64,000 nucleotides of DNA from Tetracentron sinense (Eukaryota > Streptophyta > Magnoliopsida > Trochodendrales > Trochodendraceae): the NCBI GenBank assembly GCA_015143295.1, contig JABCRI010000925.1, forward strand, positions 1-64,000. Direction: 5' to 3'. Below, piece by piece: positions 1 through 12,589 of this stretch (the stretch's first letter is position 1; every line of letters starts with the position of its first letter). A program made the position numbers and the translations under genes. The notes under the pieces were generated by a model, which was given only the letters and a program-made list of their open reading frames with translations, searched no databases and was not told the origin of the DNA.

Positions 1-345
1 ACCTATCAAATGTTCAACAACACTGCAAGGCATGCTTTGCGACACCCGCAAAGGCCGTTACCTGACTGAAATGCGGCAGCGCAGAAGAGAAATCCGATCG
101 TCCCTTCTAACTGGGTTCAGCCTCGAATTGGCAACTGCCGGTTGATAGCTGCCTGTATCTCCACTGGTGTGGTGGGCTTTCCCTGCCGGGTAATGAAGAA
201 AAGAGCAAGGCCAATGTTGGGCAGGGAGAATCGCTGCGCTGGGAGAGCAACTTGCGCAAGACGTGTAGTGGATGATGGACATACCGGACAAGCAGGAACT
301 TCCCTATTAAAATGGCTGAAGTTTAATCGGATTTACTGATTGATC
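1..345. other. GC-richer stretch, unassigned possible gene relic
   Basis: This stretch is visibly richer in G and C than the following kilobase and has open frames on both strands (142-339 forward, 58-291 reverse). Neither translation resembles a family I recognise, and I see no trustworthy exon boundaries. It could be the end of a gene lying left of the window or a fragment carried by a transposon. No function is assigned. Confidence 0.15.
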
Positions 346-1620
346 CATCCATCATACCGACTGTACATCATTGGTCTGTATATTCTCCGAAGCAATCCTT
401 GACTCATGGACCCATCTTTCTTTGCAAGTGACCAATTTGCCGCCTTTTAATGCCCTTCAAATCTCCAACTTACTATTTTGTCTACACCATCAAACTAGAG
501 ATTTGTTTGTCGTTTAGAACCCGATAGTATTCATTGTCATTAGTTTTATAATTTCTTTGTACCCATCATCATATATGAACTTTTGACTGCCGAAATCCAC
601 ATTATTCTATTCCTAGCACCTATAGAGTTTTTTTTTTTTGGCTGGATATATCACTTACCTGCGTGTGTACACAAGGTTAGTGGTTACATTGGGGATTGTT
701 GGTATCAAGGTTAGTGGTTGCATTGGGATTGGATTTCTTGTGACTCGTCACCCCCCGAGTGAATGGATCCGAATAACGAGAGATGCACACCCCACCTGGC
801 ACACCGTGGGGTGTAACCCTAGAGTTAAGAGTCCCTTTTGTGTGTGCAAGTAGAACACAGGATCATGAGTTCACCCTTTAAATCGCCACCAGGAACCAAA
901 GCTTCTCCTGAGAGCGTTGTGTGTTGCTGTAGCTCGTGCACTGGTGTGTGGCGCTTCGCTTGAGATACAAAAATACAAATAAAAATAAAAGATCAACCAA
1001 ATCATGTGTGCACCCTGAGGATATGTCCACGTGCTTCAGTTGTGGGTATATTGTAAACATTCATTGCAATGAAACGAATTAACGGGCACAACACCAACAT
1101 CTTTGTGGGCACACTAAAAGGACCTGGAACTAATTTCCAGACATGGTCCTAACTCGGTCTTCCGCCATCAGGAGGGATGTCCTTAGTCACCCTTCCATTA
1201 AAAAAAAGATGTTAGCTTATTTGGCAAATAAACTATCTTCAATCCCTCAGTCTATGGGTACTCCCAGTATAACTCTCCAATTTATTCTCTAACTTAAACT
1301 TTAAACAAACACACAAGTTGTCGATTTGAGTTTGCTTATTTTGTCTTTCTAAATGTCCACATCAGGTTTAATACCAACCATTTATAACTGATACATGTTT
1401 AGAATTTGGACTACCCAATGGAATATTTCGAGACTAATTCTTTTTTCAAAAACCGTTTGCAAGAAGTCAATTATTTCACACTTGCCTAAATCCATATAAA
1501 ATTACTCTTTAAAACTTAGAAACAAAGCTTTCACCCCTTGTTCCCTACACTACCTCTACACTTCCTCTACAATCTGTTCATTTGTCTCATATAGAGATCT
1601 CACTCGTCACCTTCAATAAG
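346..1620. other. Noncoding AT-rich interval
   Basis: No supportable gene. The only open frames are short (60-71 codons), without family similarity and with a composition no different from the surrounding noncoding DNA. A short T-run near 630 is followed by two repeats of a 'ggttagtggtt' phrase, which suggests old repeat debris. Confidence 0.4.
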
Positions 1621-1837
1621 TCTATGGGTAATTAACCAACAAGGGATTTGGTGTGTTGTCAGGACCACGCTTTAGGAGCAAAGTTCTGAGTTTGATTTTC
1701 TTCCCTTTGTTGGTCACTTTTAAGGGATTTTCCCACTACTTACCGATCCGCATTAATGAGGGGTCTGCTGTGTTAGGGGGATTAGTTAGTGCTCTAAGAG
1801 CCTGGACACCCTTGTTACAAAAAAAAATCTATAGGGA
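1621..1837 (+). mobile_element. SINE, tRNA-derived, Au-like
   Basis: A roughly 200-bp insertion ends in an A-run (about 1819-1827). It is flanked by an imperfect 10-bp direct repeat, tctatgggta (1621-1630) and tctataggga (1828-1837). Around 1688-1700 a decayed pol III box B is recognisable (gagtttgattttc against the consensus GGTTCGANTCC), with C-to-T changes typical of methylated CpG decay. The 3' part (ggattag ... ggacaccc ... poly-A) resembles the tail of the angiosperm Au SINE family. Structure is seen; the family name is from memory of that consensus. Confidence 0.6.
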
Positions 1838-1947
1838 CTCCCCAAATCTCCTACTCCTAATTTAACCTTCATTAATTATTAAGGGTCCAGATTAGAGCTA
1901 AGGGTATTAGGAAAGATAAAATAAGTCGAGGCCAAATTTTACGCTTA

Positions 1948-2266
1948 GGGTGCGTTCAGTTGAGGGAATGTGAGGGAGTTTGAGGTAAGTGAAACCTCAA
2001 CTTTCTCAATAGGTACCCTTTTCCTCCTCCTTTCACCTAAACTTATTCCACTAAAATGTAGATTGTGAAAAAAAGAAGTAAAAACTCACCATCCAAATTT
2101 ATCATGTTGTATGATATTCCTAAATAGACGCAACGAGTAATTTTGGACAAAATTATACTTTCCTCAAACCAAACACACAGAGAAATTTAATACAATTCAT
2201 TTACTTTACTTTATTTTACTTCACTTGCTTTCGCGCGAAGCCATTTACCCCTCAATCAAACACCCC
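1948..2266. mobile_element. MITE, Harbinger/Tourist-like
   Basis: Terminal inverted repeats of about 20 bp (gggtgcgttcagttgaggg at the left, the complement of gggtgtttgattgagggg at the right) enclose 319 bp of noncoding DNA. A TTA trinucleotide flanks both sides (1945-1947, 2267-2269), as expected for PIF/Harbinger insertions. No transposase is encoded, so this is a non-autonomous element. Confidence 0.65.
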
Positions 2267-2269
2267 TTA

Positions 2270-3389
2270 GTGATTACTTATATACTATTAGACTTAGATT
2301 GGGCGATATATTTGGGATGACATGGATTTTTTTTTCCCTACAGACGCCCTAGTATTTAATAACTCGGGATTGCTCATTGCTCTTTTTCAGTGTAGCAACC
2401 ATCGTTGTTGAAGTGCGAACAATTGAAGTGGGTGATAGCATTGCAGGCATGTTCCCTTGGGTGTTACATGCACACCTTTATCTTGCCACGCTGGGGGGGA
2501 GATGTCATTCTTTTGCAAGACACCATTAATTGTACTTAAGAGTTTCCAACCCTCAGCTTTAATAATATAACTTCCGATTTTCCGAAAAACTTTTATGGTG
2601 AAACATTAAAACCAAGATGGAGTGCCCTCTCATCAAGCATGCTAAGTTCTAGATGCACAAACATTAACCACACACTTTTATGTCTTAAAAGTTTTATTCT
2701 AAATAATATAAATTATTAGGTTCAATTATTGTAACAAATATATCTAGCGAATTAAAGCTCTAAGAACTTTAAGTAACCAAAACATTTACTTAAAACACAA
2801 ATAATACCATTTTGATGAGCAATGCTATGTACCACAGTTTTTCGTTGTGGCTCACACGTCTTTTCGGTTTAGTTGTTACTAATTTTAACAAAATACACAA
2901 CATAACATGTGCCTGACACCCACAAAAAAAAGTTTTCATACTTATTTGGTGTTGTCATACATCCCAAATCGGACTACAAAGTGTAACACTTGCTCACTTT
3001 TTGTACATAAATAGTATAAAAAAATTTATCTTATTTCATAAATATATCATTTTTTTTTTCAATTCAATGTAAAAAATTCACACACACACACAAATAAACC
3101 AGTAATAATTGTGGGCCAGCGCGAATAGTCCAAGGCGAGAAAAGGGGCTATCCTTTGAAAGGGTATATCGAGACCTGATTTTGCAAAACTGCGTCAAATG
3201 AAATAAAAAGCCTTGATATTTTAATTCCAAGCCTATTCACGCTTAACCTTGTTGCGAAATACATTAGGTTTGATTGGGTTTCCAGTCCACTAAAAGTGTT
3301 TATTGGAGAGTGCTGGGGAACTCCAATGCGAACCCTACCAAACAGAAAGCAAAAGCAAAAAACACAAAAACTACCCCAACGGAACGGGG
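2270..3389. other. Noncoding AT-rich interval
   Basis: Nothing gene-like is seen. The interval has homopolymer runs and a short CA repeat near 3077-3090. The reverse-strand open frame at 3148-3450 has no recognisable domain and runs into a sequence that matches the downstream flank of the DRP4C gene, so it is not annotated as coding. Confidence 0.4.
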
Positions 3390-3700
3390 CTTTGCCTTGG
3401 TGCGTGTGTTTTTTTGAACCCACCGGTTCGCGATCATTGAAAATGAGCACCCTAGGCTGTTAATGGACTGGTTGGCGTGAGCCTGGAGTGGAACAGACCA
3501 GCTGCGTCGCTGGGCCTAACGGCAGCCTCCATCCAACTAAACCCACGGGTCCCACCTCAGGTTGTACCTCTAATATCCCACCAAATTTCTAAACTCCCAC
3601 TGGAAAGTGCTCTCTTTTACAAGGAGCACACCAATACCGCCTTTGCCCTAACACTCGCCAATTCAAATAATTTGTCTAATTTGATGTGTATCTAATTCCG
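3390..3700 (-). repeat. Inverted copy of the DRP4C 3' flank
   Basis: Read on the minus strand, this segment matches the sequence downstream of the intact DRP4C gene (about 39690-39930): the same 'ttggtgtgctccttgtaaaagag' region, the 'gttggatgga(g)gcc' phrase and the 'ggtgctcattttcaat' phrase occur in the same order. It shows that the inverted pseudogene at 4540-6739 was duplicated together with its downstream flank and then separated from it by inserted DNA (about 3700-4540). Confidence 0.65.
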
Positions 3701-3744
3701 GCTTCGACACCAGTTTAAAAGGCCTTCCTCTGAACCAAGAGATA

Positions 3745-4190
3745 GAGGGCTGTATTCGGAGCGGGCTTGGCCAAGCCTGGGTGACACTCAGCTTGAAAAT
3801 AAGGGTATGTTCTAGGCCCTGACGTCTTGGCCGGCCTAGGACAATCAAACTAGCTCGAAGCTTGGCTTTAGCCTGAATTGCTTCAAGCTCGAGCCGGGTG
3901 GGCTTTGCTTGAGCTCGGCTTGATACTTTTTTTAAAAACATTTAATATATAATAATTTATATTAGTATAATATAATAATGAGATATATCAATAATTATTT
4001 GTAGTTTTTTAATAATATTGTAGCGCAGCAGCCGAGCTCTGGTCCGCGTCACCGCGCCCGACCTCGACCGGCCGATCACACAAAGGGTTGGCTTACGCTC
4101 GCTCCGCGTGCACATTTCACAAGCGGGCCTAGGCCTTCGCTTGGCTCCGAACTCATCCTAATTTTCGAACCCGAATCCTCCCGGCTGAAC
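3745..4190. mobile_element. Degenerate hAT-like MITE fragment
   Basis: The left side (agggctgtattcgg followed by gggcttggccaagcctggg) matches one terminus of the well-bounded MITE at 10174-10490. The interior shares the repeated 'gagctcgagc/ggcttgagc' phrasing of that family. The second terminus and target-site duplication are not visible, so the end coordinate is approximate. It sits between the DRP4C pseudogene and its displaced 3' flank. Confidence 0.35.
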
Positions 4191-4539
4191 CTTGGCTGCA
4201 CCCTTGATAGACATGTCTCATAGACTGCTCTTAAGGCGACCACACGGTGTCCCCCATTGCAGAATTCCATAACAAACCTAATATCAAAATAAAAATAAGC
4301 ACAGACCACACACATTGATGGAAAATTACCTCCATATGCATATCTAGGGAACTTGTAATGCCAAACAACCGATTACAATCCTAAATACTTTGGGAGCAAT
4401 GTCGTCGTCACCAACCATAAACCGAAAAATCAAAAAAATGAGTACCCAAGTCACACAAGACTCGAAATGAGCAGACCAAACACACACAAGCGTGAACAAC
4501 AATCAAGGATAATCCCCACCATACCAAACGAAGCGCTCA

Positions 4540-6739
4540 ATTCCACTTCGATCTCTTCATCAATAACATAAACACATTCGACCTCTGGGGATGTCGCTAC
4601 TAATCATACTTCGATCCCCGGACACACCTTTATACTTTGCCATGAGGCCTCTGTGGCCTCCTCTGTCTCTGCAACAGAAGGCGACTCCGCCTGATCCGTT
4701 CACAGCCCACCACCAGGGTATGCCCATAAACGCAGTTTTGTGCTATCTCTCTCTATCTTACTTCACCGTTTGTTCACACAAGTTCTTTACACAAACCTGT
4801 AGAATAAGTGGATGAAGACCCAACAGTTCCAACCAATCTTTTGATGCGAACCAATCTTCCAGTAACAGTCATCGTCAGATCAAAGGCTGCTTGAACCCCT
4901 CCCATAGGCTTTTTCAAAATGCCTAACTTCAACTGTACGCCAAACTCCGCAAGGTTTTACTTTTGAGGCATCGTAATCTCCCAAGTTTTTCTGCAACCAA
5001 CTCATGAAGGTTTCCTCTTGAATCATGAGCTGACTCCATGTGGTGACATGTATTCAGGATTACGGTATCATCATTAACTGCTCCATCCCACATTTCCATC
5101 ATCTCTCACAAATCAAGGGACTTATTCTTATCACGGCTTGGCATCAGATTAGAGCTGCCCCTTCTAGTCGCAGATTGAAGTGTGGGTATTTCTCATCAAT
5201 GCTGCATCAATACATCTAGAACTACCTTCTTCTCTGTATTTCCCTCCATGCTTTCTGGACAAACTCAACAGGAATAAGTTCTTGCGATTTCACTCCTCAC
5301 GTGTATTCCGTCCTGTAAATAGTGAGAAATGCAGTTTCATGTGGGAGAAAGTTGGGAGTTCGCAATTCCAATTGGCTCCTCCCAAACTTTATTTCCTCCA
5401 TCAGACAATTCGTTCCAAAACTCACAGAGTCGTTTGTTTCTGCGGCACTTCATTGAAGTTTTCTTTGTAGCAATACATCGTTTGAGCATCTCCTGCCAAT
5501 CGAGCTGTGCAGTGGCATCGTCAATTCATAATTCATTTGGGTCTTCCATCAAAAAAAAATTTTCCCCCCCCCCTCCCCTTAAAAGATTGTCCTAAAGGAT
5601 GCTTTTGCAGATACAGAAGCCCCATAAAAGCCTCAAAAGCTCACCCACAGAGGAGAGATGGTAGCATTTTTTTAAGCTCAGACATGTTTTGATTGAGCTT
5701 GTCATTGATTTGCTTAACGATGTCAGGCAAGCATCTTGAAATGCGATTTGCCTGAATCTGCACCAATTTCTGAGCTAAAACTGGAATACCCACAATGGAT
5801 TTTCAATTTCAGAGAGAAGAGGATGAGTTTGAAAGAGTTTGGCTTCCTCCTTCCTGGCTTCCTCATAAGACTCATCCCCAATACGATTCCTAACACAGAC
5901 ATATCCAAGCCCTATATTCACATCATCTGCAGTCACTTTGTCGACAGACCTTCAGAGCTTTATCAGATTTAGAACCACAGCCAAGTCCCTCCCCCAGTTT
6001 GGATCGACGCGTCGAGACATTCTAATGGACTCACAGGTAGGGAAATCAACAGTAGCAGATAAAACATTGAGAATTATACTCTCTTTGGGCTGTATATACT
6101 CCATTATAATACCGGAAATCTGCTCGTAAATGTCTTCGGGCTGGCCATGAACAGGAACCCTGGTAATACCAGGCAAATCCACCATGGTGAGATCAGGGAC
6201 GCCTCTCTTTTTCACGACGAGAGTAAGAGGGGTGTTGGAGATTCCTTTTTGTTGCCGGCAATCTCGTCGGTGGCGGTGATAATGTCCTCGGCGATGTAGG
6301 TTTCGTCGGTGTGGACAATTTTGCCGTGATACTCCAAGTGAAGCTCAGGGTCGATGGTGGGGTGGTGTTGCAGACGCATGATGAGGGGTACGCGCGTGCA
6401 GATGCCTTGGCCACGAGGGAGACTGATGCCGGCGAGGGACTCGAGAACGCTGGACTTGCCGGAGGATTGGTCGCCGACGACGACGATGGTGGGGAGTTCT
6501 ATGCCTTCTTTCATGACCTTGAGGTGGCGGAGCTTGTCGATGGCGTCGAGAAGAGGACGGATTCGGTCATTGTAGGTGGAGACGAGCGGTGCAGCGTTAT
6601 CATTGTAGGTGGAGATGGCCGATGAGGGTTCTGGTGTTGCAGGCCGGATGTGTCCGTTGCTGGAGCTCTCGGCCGGCTTGAATGCTAATCGGCCCATTCG
6701 ATCAGAGAGACGTGGAGACTCTGAATAGACTGATGACAT
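4540..6739 (-). pseudogene. DRP4C: DRP4C-like dynamin pseudogene, full length, inverted
   Basis: This is a complete but broken copy of the intact gene at 37247-39310, in opposite orientation. The start ATG (6739) and the first ~175 codons are intact, including the P-loop [10 protein letters not shown] single-base loss near 6230 then shifts the frame. The next segment (5952-6215) still encodes the DLPGI G3 motif and runs on until further indels near 5990 destroy the G4 TKSD region. More frameshifts follow through the stalk (5010-5950). The GED-equivalent end (4540-5030) aligns only as interrupted blocks with short insertions and deletions. No long frame survives, so no functional GTPase is expected. 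The GC-rich 5' third and AT-richer remainder mirror the intact gene. Confidence 0.9.
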
Positions 6740-7085
6740 TTTCACAGAGAGAGAGAGAGAGAGAGAGAGGAATGTTGGGCGATTGGGGGAGAAAGAGGAG
6801 GGTGTTTATATAAAGCTTTAAAGGAATACTGAGCTTACTCTCACTTTCCTTTTGCAATAATACAAAATGACTTTTTTGTGGGGCTCACAAGTTTGTTCGC
6901 TGCAGCTTCTTCAAAGTGCTCAGTTTTCTACGACGACGACCTTAACAGGGTTTTGGTGTGCTTTGAAAGTAGCGACCTTAATCCTTAAGTCACAAAAAGA
7001 TTATGGGATGTGTGCTTTCAAAAGGAATGGGATTCGGTCTGGCCCGCATACCGCAAGTTGACACATGTCCCTTTTCGACACCTTG
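6740..7085 (-). promoter_or_regulatory. Decayed DRP4C promoter and 5' UTR (pseudogene copy)
   Basis: Read on the minus strand, a TATA box tttatataaa lies at 6805-6814, about 65 bp before the pseudogene ATG. A GA/CT microsatellite in the leader (6746-6770) corresponds to the CT-rich leader of the intact gene. Upstream sequence to about 7085 matches both 33650-33900 and 36960-37170, so all three copies share a common ancestral promoter. Parts of it resemble the 33.7-kb fragment more closely than the intact gene's promoter. Confidence 0.6.
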
Positions 7086-7429
7086 TGAGTGTGGTTAAGA
7101 CTTAAAAGATCATCTCCTATGAAAGTCTTCAAAATGCATGTGCAAAATGGCATCTTTTTCAATATGGAGTTGTTTCCTTCAATTGCCTTTAGTAATCACT
7201 TGGGTGTTATTGAGTTTATCAAACAAAAAAAAAAAAAAAACCTCACAGAAAAGTTTTTAAATTCAACTCACCCTATTTTCTAAAATATTATTTAATTTTA
7301 AAAATAATTAATTTATTATTAAAAAAATTTAAAATGACATTTAAAAAATATTGAATTGATAAAAAAGAATTCAAACGAAATTTAGTATGGATGAATAATA
7401 TTATAAAGATGTGAACTCAATTTTATCTC

Positions 7430-8625
7430 TCATCTTCATATTTGGAGATCTACTATAGAAATTTGGATATGGGTCTCCAAGTTTAGAGATGCATTGAATG
7501 AGTTTTTGAAGATGGGTCTCTAAATTTGAAGATTTGGGGATGCGTTGGAGATACTCGAAGATTCATTTATCCTTAAAGTTCAAACATGTAACCTTGATTT
7601 TTAGAAAAAAAATATTAAAAAATGTAACCACGGGAGTAAAATTTCCTCAACTAAGGTTGAAAGGGTAGTTAAAAGGAGTTATGTGAGTAGGCCTCTAGTT
7701 GTAACTAGACTTGGGGAAGTCCGGTTATGCCATGGACCACGTGTCCTTTTTGACATTCTTTAATTGTGGTTAAGATTCACCCACTCTTAGGGTTCACTCA
7801 ATTATCTTTTATTTTTTAAAAAAATTATTTAAAAAAAAAATTAATCTTAGAAATCAGTGAATTTTAACTGGGGTTAATAAAATTAAGATTTATCAAATCC
7901 TATTATCATCCTAGAGAATTTGATTCCTTGTAATTATAGAGAAAGACTCAGGCAATTGCAAAATACTTTATCCCCATAATTACCACATTGTCATTATCTT
8001 AGGTAAAAAGGGGGGCTCCACTATTCTGCGGTGAAACAGAGCCTTCCTTTGTATTTTTATTTTAATTGACTTCCAAACTCTCATTTCCAGCTATTTTCTA
8101 GAGTGGGTTAGATGGAGATCTTCCTCCTTAATGTTTCAACTTGTTGAAAAGGTAGCGATAACACGTGTTGTTCCAACGGTGAAAGTTCATAAAAATTTCT
8201 CAGATTTCTGAATCGGGATCCACTCATCTTTATATTTTGATGAACAAAGAGGGGTATTTAGAAAAGCTTTTTTTTCCTCCAAAAATTGGCCTACTCTCTT
8301 TATTAAAAATATTTTAATATTTTTTTAATCAAAGTTAAATTTTTTAAATAAATTTTTTTAAGAACTTAAGAATAGATGGATGAATCCTAGGGTGGGTGAA
8401 TCTTATGGGTAGGAACCAATGAAGACCTGCCCATGTTTTTCACTTTTTCTTAAAACAAATTTTGGAATACAATATTAACAAATTTTATGACGACGAAGAA
8501 ATCATTACTAAATTTTTTTTCCCGCAAAAATGAAGGAAAGAGTGCTTTTACAAAAGAGATAAAGATTTATAAAAGAGGTAAAGAACAGCACGCATTTTAC
8601 GCTAGCTTATACTAAAGCTTATTCT
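7430..8625 (-). repeat. Dispersed repeat R1, copy a (inverted)
   Basis: The reverse complement aligns block by block with 26060-27730 and 62900-63960: the 'gcatctccaaatttggagacc' end, the block around the 'cataaccggacttcc' phrase, an AT-rich middle, a 'tgaaacagagc' block and a 'gcgtaaaatgcgtgc' end. It lacks the fold-back element present in copy b (26306-26662), giving an approximate empty site near 8520. It retains a ~116-bp block (about 8060-8190) that copy b lacks and copy c has. No coding capacity is visible; probably a non-autonomous transposon or an old segmental repeat. Confidence 0.65.
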
Positions 8626-10162
8626 TATACTCTTAGCCAGCCAATAACCAGCATCTGTCCTTTCTTCTAATCAAATAGCACTCTCATTGCTTTCACATGT
8701 GTTGGTTTGTCGCTAGAGTAAGAAATGCATGGGAGTAGGGCTAGTATGCCTCTTTATATTGCGATGAACAAAGATGTGTATCTAGAAAGACTTTGGATTC
8801 TCACAGGTTATAACTAGGGTTGACAACAGATTCAAATAGTATGTGTATCTGCTCCGTATCCAAATCCGGTTAAGGGAATATTTATCCAAATAGGTATCCG
8901 GCGAAGTGGAGTTGGATATCCATTAATTAATCAGTTTATAAACAAAGTTGATACATATATTGGACTACGCTAAATATCCAACCGAGTAAGTAGATTCACA
9001 CTTTTCATATACCAAATATGCCCTTTGTACTCTTTATAACCCTTTTATAAACTTTTAGGGTTTAGGTGTAAGTCCCTTACTTTAATGAGGATAGTATGGT
9101 AATTCACAACCAATATTAATTTCTATTTAACAAATCCTAAGCTACCATTCTCCAACCCTTCAGCCGTTCAACAAATCCAAAAGAGAGAGGAGGGTTTCAA
9201 GCTCTGATCTTGGCCTGCGTTGCCTTCCTCTCCTCTCTTCTCCTTCCTCAATGACTCAAGCCTTCTTCCTGGCATCCAATGCATGTTCGGCGTAGTTTGC
9301 TTATGGATATGAGGATATATATCTCATTGTCTTCGATCTTGGTTGCATACACGATCTCACTAATCTCTCCAATGGTATTGCTAAAGCTTGACCCATGATC
9401 ATTATCTCTGGCTCCTACGATTAAGAAAGATGTCAGTTGGGTAATTTCTAGGAACTTGATTGACTTGCTACTATAAAACCCTCCAAAATTCTTCATCAAA
9501 GCAACTGAAATTTTCCAAACCATATTCATGTTTTTGATGTTGTTAATTACCTTGATGTTGTTAATTTGATTATTTTTACTTTATTTTTTTCGAGAAACAA
9601 GCAATAGTAAGTTATACGATCAAATTGAGATAATTATCCAAATTATGTTACTTAAATGAATTTAATTCGATTTCTTTAATTTACTAAATGCCAGATATCA
9701 AAATGAATTCAGATAAAAGGTAGGGTCAATCGAATCGAATACGGATATAGCACTATCCGCTCTGAATTTATCCGCCCTAATTATAATTGAAGATAATATA
9801 TGTCACAACTACAAAAATACTTATTAGTCACGGTTGTATTTTCAAGTACAATTATCATGTTCACGAAAATGGTGATACTAGCCATTTTAAATCACAGAAT
9901 TGGCCGAGAAATTTTTTTGACGGGATTTTGGATCATGGTTAATATACTAAAACATGGCAATTGTTATCTACGGAAATATAAGATCATTGGTTTTTTTTTT
10001 TTTTTTTTATAATTGTGATTATTGTGAATCGCCGTTGAAGAAAAAAATCATGGTTCTAAAATAATCGTGATCAATTTTCATTTTTATTATTACGATTATG
10101 AATAAACGGCGATAAATCAATTTTAATTCAATTATTTTATTGGAAAGTCCTGTTAATTTTAT
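8626..10162. other. Noncoding interval with possible degenerate elements
   Basis: No gene is supported. Between about 8815 and 9785 the two ends (tagggttgacaacag on the left, tatccgccctaa on the right) with internal 'tatccg' phrases suggest a degenerate hAT-like element, with no convincing target-site duplication. A 93-codon reverse frame at 9248-9529 inside it has no recognisable domain. From 9798 a CACTA-like start (cacaactacaaaaa) and several 'cacggtt/atcgtga' subterminal-like phrases hint at another decayed element, which I could not bound. Confidence 0.3.
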
Positions 10163-10173
10163 TATGCGATTTT

Positions 10174-10490
10174 AGGGGTATACCCGAGCCAGGGTAGCTT
10201 GATTGTTCGGCTCAACCAGATCAAGTCGAGCTCAAGCTTAATTTCTAGGCTTGATCAAGCCGGACCGAAAAACCAAGCTTGAAATTTGCTTTCGGTCGAG
10301 CTTGGGCCAACCCCTATTTGATTTGGCCCGATTCGGCTCGAAGCTTGGCCCGAGCTTGAATCAATTTGAGCTCGGGCCAGCTATTTGAATTTGGGCCGAG
10401 CCGTTCGAACACCATTTCAAGCCGAGCTTCAGGCCGAGCCTAGATTACCCCGAGCCGATCTTGGTCAAGCCTGGCCCGAATACACCCCTA
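10174..10490. mobile_element. hAT-like MITE
   Basis: The ends aggggtatacccgagcc and the complement of aggggtgtattcgggcc form terminal inverted repeats. A direct repeat tatgcgatttta lies on both sides (10163-10174 and 10489-10500); part of that 12-bp match overlaps the inverted repeat, so the true duplication is 8-10 bp or slightly more. The interior is dense in 'gagctcgag/ggcccgag' repeats and noncoding. Confidence 0.75.
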
Positions 10491-10500
10491 TGCGATTTTA

Positions 10501-11063
10501 ATTCAATTATTTATAGTTACTGACAACGTAATTTGGATTCATCCAAAAAAATGTAATGAAATTTTTAGTGTTACGATCACAGTTATTCTATTGTGTGACA
10601 TTTGAACATGGTGTTAGATCACAATTATAATATATCCGTGATGATATATTCTTTTTACAATTTTTAATATATCACCATTTACACAAAACCGAGATAATTG
10701 TTTCTCTTTGAAATAATAGATCAGTTTTATTACATATTCGTGATGAATAATATTTTGTTGCAAAATTTCTAAATCACATTTTACATGTTAACCCTAATTA
10801 ATGTAATAGTTTGTAAAACTGATATAATATCCTTTGTTCATTAACCATTTACTCAAGATCTCTTGTACAACTATTAAATTCACCATGCATCCTGGCATGG
10901 CCTTTAAATACGATCCCATAAGGGAAGCTATAGACGATTTACAATATTAGCTAACCGCGCGTCTACTGATCCAGATTGCAACTAGCGTCGTGGAGATCGA
11001 ATCACAGCCAATTGCAATTGAACTTGGGAGAGTACAATCATGCACTTGCATATCAACATGTTT
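10501..11063. other. Noncoding AT-rich interval
   Basis: No gene is visible. Phrases such as 'atcacagccaattgcaattgaac' (about 10994-11024) recur at 23590, 36240, 36560 and inside the fold-back element at 58637-58823. They mark fragments of that MITE family. Confidence 0.35.
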
Positions 11064-12589
11064 CCCTACTATAGGGTTGTCAAAGGGGTGGGTAGGGGTC
11101 AGGTAAACCCTAACCCTACCCTTCCTTGTAAGAGTAGGGCCCTAGCCCTTCAAGGTCCAAGGTTGATTGCCTAACCCTGCCCTCAAGGGCCAAGGCCGAC
11201 CCAAAGGTCTGGAAAGAAAAGTATGATTTTTTTCTACACTGATCAAACTAATCAAAAATAGTAATCAAATTCACTTTACAAATTATAGAAACTGTATCAA
11301 TATTACCCTAATACGCCAAATAACACTACAAAAATATAGGCCTTCAGCGGCAATCGTTTAACGGCGTTTAGCAAAAAATGCCTCGAAAGGTAACCAACCA
11401 GGACATTTCTATAGAAACGCCACTAATTACATGGCGTGAACATGTTTAGCGGCTTTTTATAAAGAAATGCCGTAGTTGGTGGACTCTATCACAACGCTCT
11501 TGAAAAAAGTACCGTGGAAGACATGGCAGGAAGCCGACTTCAACGACGCTTATTTGAAGTTGCTACAGATAGAGGCTTGCGCCATACCAACCACGACATC
11601 ACTTAAGGACCTTTCGCGGTGCTTTTTAAAAGCACTGTGAAAGGCCCCATATTTGGGGATTTAGGGCCCGAGCCTTTCCTTCTTCTCTTTCCCTCCACTT
11701 TTTCTCTTCCTCTCCTCCTCCTGCTCTCTATGTCGGCTCCCCTGCTCCGTGCTCCCAGCTCCGGCCACCTTCTCCAGCTCCCTTGCTCCGCCTCCAGCTC
11801 GTGCTCTCTTGTTTCGTGCTTTGGCCACCTGCTCCAGCCACCTCCTACGCTACTCCGGCTCATGCTCCCATGCTCGTGCTCCCCTATGCTCTCCGGTAAG
11901 TGTAACATCCCAGAATCCCCCTTAAGAGTTATGAGGTGTTAACAACGTGACTTATACTTGAAACCATCCTGCAAGGTGTATACAAGGCACGAAAAATAGT
12001 GAACCTGAAAATTTCTAATAACATCAACTGTATTCCAAGTAAGAAGTCAACTAAAACTGAAATATAACCTTTTGTATTTACATATATGATAACTCAGGTT
12101 ACCTAACCCAAGTTTAACAAAAACCCCAACATGAGATCCCCAAAATACATATCACTCTCTCTCTCTAAAACCTCAACTATAATGCCACATGCCGAGGTCT
12201 CTATCATCTGCATGCTGATCCCCAGCAAGCTCCTGCTAAACCCTTGGTTCTGTAGTACGATCGTCCCACCTGGAACCTATTGAAATAACAGTTCGGCTGA
12301 GCATTGAATACTCAGCGTATGCATACTACTAACTAACCATGTTACAATACATTAATATGTCATACATGATACAGTTCATCAAAATATATACATGATCAGA
12401 GTAAGGAAGTTAAAACAAGATAACATTTGCATCATCTTAAAATCATACTTTAATTCATACATTGAGTTCATGCTTTGCCAATACGTGTTTCATATATCTT
12501 ATGAGTTCCTTATGATCTTATGAAGTTCTTATCCTATGAGATCATTCTTTTCGCTTATCTTGTACTTACTTTGAGACAGATTCTAGTAT

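Noticed and set aside
9248..9529. 93-codon reverse frame
   Set aside because: No recognisable domain and located within a probable decayed transposon; insufficient support for a gene.
11603..11942. 101- and 107-codon frames on both strands
   Set aside because: Low-complexity GC-rich block inside a CACTA element; neither translation resembles a transposase or any known protein.
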